From a virus: a stretch of DNA of 64,000 nucleotides. Where the stretch lies: positions 97,720 to 161,719 of the IMG/VR virus record IMGVR_UViG_3300021197_001931. One strand, 5' to 3'. This document shows, piece after piece, positions 51,516 to 57,014 of this stretch. A program made the translations under genes and the position numbers. Under the pieces are notes generated by a model. The model had not been told where the DNA came from and ran no database searches. It saw only the letters and a list, made by a program, of their open reading frames with translations. How positions within the stretch are numbered: the stretch's first letter is position 1; each line of letters opens with the position of its first letter.

Positions 51516-51803
51516 ATGAAGCTTATTAATAATCTAATCGTGCTGCCACTAATTATTGGCCTCGTGAGCTGCCCCATGGCATGCTCTACAGTGTCGCCAG
51601 ATGACGATGACAGTGCAGAAGGAGATGACGATGACAGTGCCGATGAGACTGGAGACGACGACGATAGTGCGATGGCTTCTATGGGAGACGCTCGTATCTT
51701 TGTTGAACGTAATTGCGACGACATGCGTGATAATGATCGCGATGAGTACACCGATTGTGCAGACCCAGACTGCAGCGAGGCGCCAGACTGCAACGGATTT
51801 TAA
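51516..51803 (+). CDS. Lipoprotein with acidic repeats and DNDxD Cys motif
   Basis: The 95-residue protein has a signal peptide with possible lipobox Cys at 19 (GLVSC) or 23. Then come three copies of a DDDDSA unit (SPDDDDSAEGDDDDSADETG and onward) and a C-terminal Cys-rich motif: NCDDMRDNDRDEYTDCADPD. The plan C-D-x-x-D-N-D-x-D-x-x-x-D-C-x-D-P-D-C and DDDDSA linkers are typical of lipoproteins from Myxococcota and relatives. It could bind calcium at the cell surface. It is probably of host origin. Confidence 0.8.
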   Translation: MKLINNLIVLPLIIGLVSCPMACSTVSPDDDDSAEGDDDDSADETGDDDDSAMASMGDARIFVERNCDDMRDNDRDEYTDCADPDCSEAPDCNGF

Positions 51804-51812
51804 TTTTTCTGC

Positions 51813-51841
51813 TTGACAGCAGAAAAGATACTTGATATTAT
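51813..51841 (+). promoter_or_regulatory. Sigma70-type promoter
   Basis: TTGACA (51813-51818), 17 bases, TATTAT (51836-51841), 28 bases before the ATG at 51869. Confidence 0.82.
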
Positions 51842-51868
51842 ATATTCAACAAATGAAAGGAAAACAAA

Positions 51869-52069
51869 ATGTCAATTCGTGAAAACAACTATTCAACTCG
51901 TAACATGAGCTTCTCAGTCCGACAGGGGGACAATTCAAAGCGTGCAGGGGTCAACCGCTTCACTCTTACAACCTCCTCTGAAGATTGGCAAAGCCCCACT
52001 GCTACGGTGAATATGACTATCCGAGAGGCGCGCTCACTGCAGCGCTTCCTCAATCAGACTCTTTCATAG
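51869..52069 (+). CDS. Small protein, unknown
   Basis: The 66-residue protein ends with a helix VNMTIREARSLQRFLNQTL. AAAGGAAAAC is the ribosome site. It has its own promoter. No family is recognised. Confidence 0.6.
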   Translation: MSIRENNYSTRNMSFSVRQGDNSKRAGVNRFTLTTSSEDWQSPTATVNMTIREARSLQRFLNQTLS

Positions 52070-52218
52070 GGCTTCCTATGGAGGGCGACCAGAGCCATTT
52101 GGCTCTAATCAGTGCTTATAAAATTCTTTTATAACCTTCCTATGAGTTTGGATTTATAAGCTATGTCCCGCAGGGAGGCACGGGGTTACAGGTGCCTCTT
52201 TCCCTAGAAAGGTATAAA
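52070..52218 (+). other. Structured untranslated region before the LysW-like gene
   Basis: Three hairpins occur in 149 bases: AGAGCC/GGCTCT (52091-52106), TTATAAAA/TTTTATAA (52116-52134, perfect 8-base arms) and GAGGCAC/GTGCCTC (52175-52198). CTTCCTATG occurs twice (52073 and 52135). No ORF with a ribosome site is seen. It may be a terminator or leader RNA, or a small RNA. Confidence 0.5.
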
Positions 52219-52392
52219 ATGTCAATGGTTCCAGAGTGCCCAGTATGCGGTGCATTAGTCATAATTAATATTGATAATGAGGTGGGGGAACTTATTGATT
52301 GCGAGGAGTGTGAAAGTATGCTAGAAATTCTCTGCATCGACCCCCCGCAGATTGATGAGGCCCCGGAGGAGGAGGAAGATTGGGGTGAGTGA
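52219..52392 (+). CDS. LysW-like amino-group carrier protein
   Basis: The 57-residue protein matches LysW, the carrier that protects the alpha-amino group of aminoadipate (or glutamate) during lysine and arginine biosynthesis in Thermus and archaea. It has two CxxC pairs (Cys7/Cys10 and Cys28/Cys31) as in the LysW zinc ribbon, NEVGELIDCEEC as in VGELVVC, and the acidic end APEEEEDWGE. The terminal EDWGE is the hallmark: its last Glu is the attachment site. No ATP-grasp ligase (LysX) or other Lys pathway gene is seen in this window. AAAGG and AGAAAGG lie upstream; the earlier in-frame start lacks support. Confidence 0.85.
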   Translation: MSMVPECPVCGALVIINIDNEVGELIDCEECESMLEILCIDPPQIDEAPEEEEDWGE

Positions 52393-52410
52393 TAAAATAT
52401 AATGTTTTAA

Positions 52411-52426
52411 CCTAGTTACGATTAGG
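52411..52426 (+). promoter_or_regulatory. CCTAGTTA palindrome, third copy
   Basis: CCTAGTTA, three bases, then TTAGG, 9 bases before the ATG at 52436. TTAGGAG is also the ribosome site of the membrane microprotein gene, so pairing would hide it. Confidence 0.5.
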
Positions 52427-52435
52427 AGAGCAAAG

Positions 52436-52531
52436 ATGAGGAATAAGGAGCTATGGGCGACATTGCTATCTTTTGCAGTGCTCTCGTTTATGGCGGGGAT
52501 GGTGGCGGGATTAGTCCTCTCTTATCTTTAG
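52436..52531 (+). CDS. 31-residue membrane microprotein
   Basis: ATG 52436 with TTAGGAG upstream opens a 31-residue product that is one membrane segment (LLSFAVLSFMAGMVAGLVL, residues 10-28) with a charged start (RNKELW). The ribosome site and its palindrome support translation. Confidence 0.6.
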   Translation: MRNKELWATLLSFAVLSFMAGMVAGLVLSYL

Positions 52532-52546
52532 TATCTATATACTTAC

Positions 52547-52765
52547 ATGGATTACGCAGTCGGGGATTTGTTGAGAGAAGACAAATCTTCTTGGAGTGAC
52601 CTTGCTAATCCTTACTCTTGGAGAGACTATGGGGTGGGGATTATACTAAGTATCGACAAGAAAAAGCAAATAGCTAAGGTTTATTGGTTTGAGGTTGGGG
52701 TAGCATCTATATACAAATTTAGAAACATGGACATGTACCTTGAAGTAATATCTACTGCTAAGTAA
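52547..52765 (+). CDS. GDLL-type mini-barrel protein
   Basis: The 72-residue protein has YAVGDLLREDKSS, VGIILSIDKKKQIAKVYWF and LEVIS, a complete member of the mini-barrel family. Confidence 0.72.
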   Translation: MDYAVGDLLREDKSSWSDLANPYSWRDYGVGIILSIDKKKQIAKVYWFEVGVASIYKFRNMDMYLEVISTAK

Positions 52766-52774
52766 ATTATTCTT

Positions 52775-52802
52775 TTGACTTCTCTGTTAACTATATTATA
52801 TG
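52775..52802 (+). promoter_or_regulatory. Probable sigma70-type promoter
   Basis: TTGACT (52775-52780), 16 bases, TATATG (52797-52802), 17 bases before the ATG at 52820. The -10 box is imperfect. Confidence 0.55.
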
Positions 52803-52819
52803 TTTAATGGAGACATGAA

Positions 52820-53014
52820 ATGAATTATCAACCAATACAAAATGGAACAAAAGTAATAGTACATACCATGTTGGAGTCTCGACCTGGGATCATTATGCAT
52901 TCTATCAACATGATGTACAAGATAAAGCTTGACAACGGGAGGGTCGGTTGGTACGGTAGGTACGAGATCGACCCAGACAGGAGTGAAATATGGCGCAGTG
53001 CAAGAAATGCCTAG
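52820..53014 (+). CDS. Small protein, mini-barrel-like
   Basis: The 64-residue protein has IQNGTKVIVHTM, PGIIMHSINMMYKIKLDNGR and VGWYGRYEID, a relaxed mini-barrel pattern without GDLV. It overlaps the zinc-ribbon gene. Confidence 0.5.
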   Translation: MNYQPIQNGTKVIVHTMLESRPGIIMHSINMMYKIKLDNGRVGWYGRYEIDPDRSEIWRSARNA

Positions 53015-53187
53015 ACTTCTATTCAGATAAGAGAGAAGCAATTGGATATGACACTTGTTTGCAATGTGGCAGCACCGATTCCGCACGAGAGATTGTTAGA
53101 CGAACACGATGTGTAGCCCCTGCCTTTAACAAGGGTGCGTATCAGTATGTGACTTCTTCTGCGGCTGCAAAGGATGTTGGGAGATAA
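52990..53187 (+). CDS. Zinc-ribbon protein
   Basis: The 65-residue protein has CKKC near residue 4 and CLQCGSTD near 23, a zinc ribbon, then NKGAYQYVTSSAAAKDVG, which I recall from small zinc-ribbon proteins of several phages. Function unknown; it could bind a nucleic acid. Confidence 0.65.
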   Translation: MAQCKKCLDFYSDKREAIGYDTCLQCGSTDSAREIVRRTRCVAPAFNKGAYQYVTSSAAAKDVGR

Positions 53188-53188
53188 T

Positions 53189-53416
53189 ATGTTGGATGAT
53201 GCACTTTTGAAAGAAGCGCTGATGCTTCTTCGAGAAGACCCTCCAGAGAGAGGAGACGTTGTATATCATTGTGAGGAGCCAGATGTTCTTGGCCTCGTTG
53301 TCGATGTTAGGGACCCAGGCATTTGGAACAAAGCAGAGATTGTTTGGGAAGGCTCAAACGTTTCTGAATGGCTTTTCACAAAGTGCCTGAAGGTTCTTGA
53401 CAAGGTAGACAACTGA
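53189..53416 (+). CDS. GDVV-type mini-barrel protein
   Basis: The 75-residue protein has PERGDVVYHCEE, LGLVVDVRDPG, AEIVWEGSNV and CLKVLDK. It has a short helical N-terminus before the barrel. ATG 53189 has GGGAG 5 bases upstream and is preferred to ATG 53174. Confidence 0.68.
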   Translation: MLDDALLKEALMLLREDPPERGDVVYHCEEPDVLGLVVDVRDPGIWNKAEIVWEGSNVSEWLFTKCLKVLDKVDN

Positions 53417-53575
53417 TTGCGATACTTAAAAGTAACCGCCTATGATAAAGATGCAGGACAACTGTTAGTTGTTTATGTTGAAACTGACCGTGACGACGAG
53501 CGCACCATTAAAATACTACAGGAGATTCATCCTGAATGGGAGGCAATAAATCTTAGGCCAGTAGAAACTTCTTGA
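53417..53575 (+). CDS. 52-residue protein, unknown
   Basis: A TTG start follows the previous stop directly. The product has a strand-turn-strand start (RYLKVTAYD, QLLVVYVETD) and a helix (RTIKILQEIHPEWEAINL), with no known motif. Its stop TGA lies in the -35 box of the next promoter. Confidence 0.5.
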   Translation: MRYLKVTAYDKDAGQLLVVYVETDRDDERTIKILQEIHPEWEAINLRPVETS

Positions 53576-53600
53576 CTTCTTAAATTCTTTGCGCTATTCT
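53572..53600 (+). promoter_or_regulatory. Sigma70-type promoter with recurring leader
   Basis: TTGACT (53572-53577), 17 bases, TATTCT (53595-53600). The leader TTCAGAAAGTGGAGGAA recurs behind other promoters to the right. Confidence 0.8.
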
Positions 53601-53623
53601 GTATTCAGAAAGTGGAGGAAGCA

Positions 53624-53800
53624 ATGAAGGTAGGCGACCTAGTGAGGTGCAAAGTGTCTAAAGACCCGAATACAGTGGGAGTGGTTGTCGCCATCATCAG
53701 CGAACCACGCTCAATCGCAGGTTCGCGTGTAGAAGTTATGACGAAGGGTGAAATCCATCAGTGGTCGCCAACGCGATTGGAGGTGCTCAGTGCAGTTTGA
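53624..53800 (+). CDS. GDLV-type mini-barrel protein (array copy 1)
   Basis: The 58-residue protein is a minimal family member: MKVGDLVRCKVSKD, VGVVVAIISEP, VEVMTKGEIHQW and LEVLSAV. ATG 53624 follows GTGGAGGAAGCA. GGAGGT in the LEVLS codons is the ribosome site of the next copy, whose GTG is at 53790. Confidence 0.78.
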   Translation: MKVGDLVRCKVSKDPNTVGVVVAIISEPRSIAGSRVEVMTKGEIHQWSPTRLEVLSAV

Positions 53801-53963
53801 AGTAGGTGATTTGGTTAGGTATTGTTGCAAGTCCAACCATGAAACATACATTGGTATCATTAGCGACCCCGACACCGTAACGTGGTTTTGCGATGGTATA
53901 AAGGAGAACGTGGACAACTATGCGGAATTCCCCTTGGAAGTGATTAGTAAGAATAATCCTTGA
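53790..53963 (+). CDS. GDLV-type mini-barrel protein (array copy 2)
   Basis: The 57-residue protein has FEVGDLVRYCCKSN, YIGIISDPDTVTWF and LEVIS. GTG start, with GGAGGT 5 bases upstream inside the previous gene. A new promoter overlaps its end. Confidence 0.75.
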   Translation: MQFEVGDLVRYCCKSNHETYIGIISDPDTVTWFCDGIKENVDNYAEFPLEVISKNNP

Positions 53964-53988
53964 CTTCTCAGCGGCCTTCCGCTAGACT
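53960..53988 (+). promoter_or_regulatory. Sigma70-type promoter with recurring leader
   Basis: TTGACT (53960-53965), 17 bases, TAGACT (53983-53988), leader with TTCAGAAAGTGGAGG. The gene stop TGA lies within the -35 box. Confidence 0.75.
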
Positions 53989-54011
53989 GTATTCAGAAAG
54001 TGGAGGAAACG

Positions 54012-54215
54012 ATGCAGTTCAAGCCCGGTGATATGGTTCTATTCAAAATGTCTGGCAACGTTGCCATCATTATTCGCAAGGGTGTGAATATGCCAGGGCA
54101 GTCCAACAATGATTGGGTGCTGTGGTCTAACCTACCATACAAGAACAAATACACCAATATATCCGACGCGCGACTGAAGATGCAGGACGTGGAGGTGTTC
54201 AGTGCAAGTAGGTGA
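54012..54215 (+). CDS. GDMV-type mini-barrel protein (array copy 3)
   Basis: The 67-residue protein has FKPGDMVLFKMSG, VAIIIRKGVN, WVLWSNLP and VEVFSASR. ATG 54012 follows GTGGAGGAAACG. GGAGGT at 54191 in the VEVFS codons serves the next GTG. Confidence 0.75.
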   Translation: MQFKPGDMVLFKMSGNVAIIIRKGVNMPGQSNNDWVLWSNLPYKNKYTNISDARLKMQDVEVFSASR

Positions 54216-54384
54216 TTTGGTTATCGTAAAGCTCCCTAGCGTTGTAGAATACCTCGCCATCATCGTTCGTCCCAGCTTCACGCCCTCTGGCAGTGCTCTT
54301 GCTCGCTCTGTTGATGGCAGGTACCCTGGCATGGAGCACTGGGTTGCTCCCTGGAGTTCGGAGGTAATCAGTGGAAGTCGGTGA
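54202..54384 (+). CDS. GDLV-type mini-barrel protein (array copy 4)
   Basis: The 60-residue protein has MQVGDLVIVKLPS, LAIIVRPSFTP, HWVAPW and SEVISGSR. GTG start after GGAGGT (54191-54196). Overlaps both neighbours by 14 bases. Confidence 0.75.
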   Translation: MQVGDLVIVKLPSVVEYLAIIVRPSFTPSGSALARSVDGRYPGMEHWVAPWSSEVISGSR

Positions 54385-54589
54385 TTTAGTCTTCATGCAC
54401 AATGTAGAGAACTTGGGTATCATTGTTAATAAGAGTTTTAAAGGAATGAAAAGTGTTGACAGCACTGACACATATCAAGTAAAGTGGTTTTACACATTGG
54501 CTGATGACTTCACAGGGTACAAAGGCGCAGGCAATTGGTACTACGAGCATCACATTGGTTCATTAAACGCATATCTAGCAGTGAGGTAA
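54371..54589 (+). CDS. GDLV-type mini-barrel protein (array copy 5)
   Basis: The 72-residue protein has MEVGDLVFMHNVEN, LGIIVNKSFKG and YQVKWFYTL. GTG start after GGAGGT (54360-54365). The final strand is changed (LNAYLAVR), so it does not supply the next ribosome site in the same way. Confidence 0.75.
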   Translation: MEVGDLVFMHNVENLGIIVNKSFKGMKSVDSTDTYQVKWFYTLADDFTGYKGAGNWYYEHHIGSLNAYLAVR

Positions 54590-54591
54590 CA

Positions 54592-54798
54592 ATGATATAC
54601 CCAGCATTCCGCAAGCGAGGCGAAGAGGTCCAAGTCGGTGACTTGGTGACACACACATCAGACGGCGCCCTCCTCGGCGCTGGCTTGGTAACGCAGGTCT
54701 ACTCTGATATTGACCTAATCAAGGTGCTCTGGAGCAATGGCAACAGAATCGGAGGGTGTAGCCGCCCTTTCTTGAAGGTGCTCAATGAGGGTGGGTAG
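54592..54798 (+). CDS. GDLV-type mini-barrel protein (array copy 6)
   Basis: The 68-residue protein has a basic N-terminus then VQVGDLVTHTSDG, GLVTQVYSDI, IKVLWSNGNR and FLKVLNEGG. ATG 54592 has GTGAGG upstream and is better than earlier in-frame starts. Confidence 0.72.
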   Translation: MIYPAFRKRGEEVQVGDLVTHTSDGALLGAGLVTQVYSDIDLIKVLWSNGNRIGGCSRPFLKVLNEGG

Positions 54799-55000
54799 TC
54801 TAGTAACGTGGAATGATAGCTGCAGGATGGAGCCCGATGTTGGCATACTTTTGGAGACAGCGGAAATTCCATATGAAGATGAGGAGGGCATTGTCATGGC
54901 CTACGATGGCGCACTTGTGATGTGGTCGCAGGCGGCACGCACAGAGTGGGCTCATATCTTAGACGTGGAGGTGGTTAGTGACTCCGGGCAAGCTATATAA
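54785..55000 (+). CDS. GSLV-type mini-barrel protein (array copy 7)
   Basis: The 71-residue protein has MRVGSLVTWNDSC, VGILLETAEIP, ALVMWSQAAR and VEVVSDS. It starts ATG after GAAGGT in the previous KVLN codons. GGAGGT at 54967 in VEVVS serves the next GTG. Confidence 0.72.
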   Translation: MRVGSLVTWNDSCRMEPDVGILLETAEIPYEDEEGIVMAYDGALVMWSQAARTEWAHILDVEVVSDSGQAI

Positions 55001-55184
55001 GATTACATATCCAACGGCGAAGATGCTGGTCTCCTCCAGTGACGTTGCAAGAAACAAGTACCTAGGCAGGCCCGTTATGTATCTAGGTCCTCACTTTGAT
55101 GGGGTCGGGCATAGACTGTTGCTCAACGGCAATGTCATAAGCGTTGACCCAGCATTTATTGAATTCTTAGAAGAAATCCCTTGA
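54978..55184 (+). CDS. Small protein at the end of the mini-barrel array
   Basis: The 68-residue protein has PGKLYKITYPT, RPVMYLGPHF and RLLLNGNVISVDPAFIEFL, a looser barrel pattern. GTG start after GGAGGT. Its TGA stop lies in the -35 box of the next promoter. Confidence 0.6.
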   Translation: MTPGKLYKITYPTAKMLVSSSDVARNKYLGRPVMYLGPHFDGVGHRLLLNGNVISVDPAFIEFLEEIP

Positions 55185-55209
55185 CCAATTAAATTTTCCT
55201 TGCTATAGT
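55181..55209 (+). promoter_or_regulatory. Sigma70-type promoter
   Basis: TTGACC (55181-55186), 17 bases, TATAGT (55204-55209), 34 bases before the ATG at 55243. Confidence 0.78.
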
Positions 55210-55242
55210 TTAAACACAATCAACAAAGACCTGGAGAGACCA

Positions 55243-56025
55243 ATGGGTTCTTTACCAAATCAAAACGAATGTTCGTATTGTTACAACGCTGGGCACAATA
55301 AGACTACGTGCCCCGTCCGCAAGAAAAGAGTCGAAAAGATAAGGCTCACAGACCCTGAGAACTTGCAGGTCCGTTCGTATGACCATGACCAAGCTTCTCT
55401 CAAGGAAAGTCGAAAGCGTGCTGTTCGCAATCGCAAGTGCTCATTCTGTGAACGACCTGGGCACAATCGTAGGGGATGCCCTTCTCTCAAGGCTGCAAAG
55501 CAAGCTTGCTATGAGGCCAATCGAAGCTTCCGCCCGGTGTTGCTCGAATATATGACACGCATTGGCCTCGCACCAGGGGCGTTGATGGTCCGTTCCGAGA
55601 GTGAATATAATTACGATACTAGGCAGTATGTCTGGCAGAACAAGCACTACATTGTCAAAGGTATCAATTGGGAACTCCTTAACTTTAATTTTGCTGAGGA
55701 GTACGATAACCGCTGCCATATCGACGTGATGTGTATGGCGACTGGTCGAAATATGTCAATGGCCTTGACAAGTGAGCTTGGTTACGATAGACTTCTTTCA
55801 CAGTTTAAGGAGACAGGTGAAGTCAAGAACGGCATTGTAATCAGCCCTGGTCCGATGGCACCCAAGCCGCCGGAAGGATGGCTAAAGTCAACGCCTTCTT
55901 GGTCTAACTTTAATTATCGTTTTAAAGATAAGGAATGGACGATTGATTCATTCGCAAACGGTTACCAGTTCGCCAATGCAGCGGCAACAAAGACCTGGAG
56001 AGAGTTTACACAAAATGACTTCTAA
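55243..56025 (+). CDS. Protein with two CCHC zinc knuckles
   Basis: The 260-residue protein has two CX2CX4HX4C zinc knuckles: Cys10, Cys13, His18, Cys23 (CSYCYNAGHNKTTC) and Cys66, Cys69, His74, Cys79 (CSFCERPGHNRRGC), with basic linkers. Such knuckles bind single-stranded RNA or DNA in retroviral Gag and eukaryotic RNA-binding proteins. The C-terminal 170 residues are of unknown fold. In an early region a role in RNA handling during host takeover is possible. It overlaps the next gene. Confidence 0.75.
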   Translation: MGSLPNQNECSYCYNAGHNKTTCPVRKKRVEKIRLTDPENLQVRSYDHDQASLKESRKRAVRNRKCSFCERPGHNRRGCPSLKAAKQACYEANRSFRPVLLEYMTRIGLAPGALMVRSESEYNYDTRQYVWQNKHYIVKGINWELLNFNFAEEYDNRCHIDVMCMATGRNMSMALTSELGYDRLLSQFKETGEVKNGIVISPGPMAPKPPEGWLKSTPSWSNFNYRFKDKEWTIDSFANGYQFANAAATKTWREFTQNDF

Positions 56026-56749
56026 TGAAGACCTTTATGAATTGAGTTCAGAACAGCTACTGGAGCTTGCTCGCGCCAGGTTTGAAGCTGGCAAGCACAG
56101 TGTCAATGACAATGAGGCCAGCATCTGGAAGGACCACATTGATTGTTTTGAAAGGGATATTGAAAAGGATAATATTTATTACTGGAAGTCCGAGAGGATG
56201 CGAGAAGTTTGTGGACATTTCTCTCCTGATAAGGTAAAGTATCGAGCGGAGTTTCCAAGCAAGTTTGTTGGTGAAAGAGCAGCCATGTATCGTGCTGCAT
56301 GCAAGCATTATCGACTGAGTGGCTACTATCGCCACATCACCAACGAGACACCTAAAGAGTTTCTTGATGGCGATGATGAGGCCTACACTCCATCACCATT
56401 TCATTTTGAACAGTTGACACAGAATAAATATTTCCCTAAGATATGGGCATCTCAACAGTCGGAGCCCAAGTATGCGCCAGGAGATTTTATCTGCTTCCGA
56501 GCAGAGAGTGCTCTTCCCTTGGAGAATCCACTAATCACCATGATTCCTTGGACACAGCGTGACAACATGTATCGTATGAAGCAGTTCGCTGGAAAGGCTG
56601 GGTTCGTGCTGGAGGTATCTCCAGTGCAACCCAAGAGCGCAGCAAAGAATTCAAAGATTTATAAGATTCTTCTTGCCGGCAAGACTGTTCCGATGTATGT
56701 TGAGGAGCGTCACATCAAGAAGGGCAGGTTGCCCAAGAAGAATAAATGA
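56015..56749 (+). CDS. Protein with C-terminal PGDFI mini-barrel
   Basis: The 244-residue protein has a helical N-terminus (EQLLELARARFEAGK) and a C-terminal stretch KYAPGDFICFRAES, AGFVLEVSPV, YKILLAGKTVPMYV and ERHIKKGRL that follows the mini-barrel pattern. ATG 56015 is the first with a plausible GGAGAGAG site. It may attach the barrel to another function. It overlaps the zinc-knuckle gene and the next mini-barrel gene. Confidence 0.6.
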   Translation: MTSNEDLYELSSEQLLELARARFEAGKHSVNDNEASIWKDHIDCFERDIEKDNIYYWKSERMREVCGHFSPDKVKYRAEFPSKFVGERAAMYRAACKHYRLSGYYRHITNETPKEFLDGDDEAYTPSPFHFEQLTQNKYFPKIWASQQSEPKYAPGDFICFRAESALPLENPLITMIPWTQRDNMYRMKQFAGKAGFVLEVSPVQPKSAAKNSKIYKILLAGKTVPMYVEERHIKKGRLPKKNK

Positions 56750-56943
56750 GAGACGTAACCCCAGGAGATCTAGTTCAAAGTAGGTTCAGCAAAGGTGTTG
56801 GGCTTGTGTTACAAGTAGAGCCAATAGAGTATGAGGAAGAGTTCGGCGCCTCTTGGATAATAATTCTTTGGGCAGGCCAGCAAGAGGTAGTATGGGTCGA
56901 ACGGGATTGCATTAAACTAATCAACAGAGCAGAAATAAATTAA
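56746..56943 (+). CDS. GDLV-type mini-barrel protein
   Basis: The 65-residue protein has VTPGDLVQSRFSKG, VGLVLQVEPIE, WIIILWAGQQEVVWV and CIKLI. It starts in ATGA shared with the previous stop. Confidence 0.72.
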   Translation: MRDVTPGDLVQSRFSKGVGLVLQVEPIEYEEEFGASWIIILWAGQQEVVWVERDCIKLINRAEIN

Positions 56944-56952
56944 TTTTAACAC

Positions 56953-56981
56953 TTGACAGCCTAGTTACTTTTAGGTATAAA
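56953..56981 (+). promoter_or_regulatory. Sigma70 promoter with CCTAGTTA element in the spacer
   Basis: TTGACA (56953-56958), 17 bases, TATAAA (56976-56981). The spacer holds CCTAGTTACTTTTAGG (56960-56975). TATAAATA also equals the T4 late promoter sequence. It serves the AAA+ gene. Confidence 0.82.
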
Positions 56982-57014
56982 TAGACCACAACCAACCACC
57001 AAGAGGTGTTTACA

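Noticed and set aside
51601-51670. DDDDSA-coding repeats as a tandem-repeat or CRISPR-like array
   Set aside because: They are three coding repeats of a lipoprotein linker, too short and too few; no CRISPR array was found anywhere in the window.
56976-56983. TATAAATA as a T4-type late promoter
   Set aside because: It is fully explained as the -10 box of a consensus sigma70 promoter with TTGACA 17 bases upstream; only one other copy (59386) was noticed and none before the structural genes.
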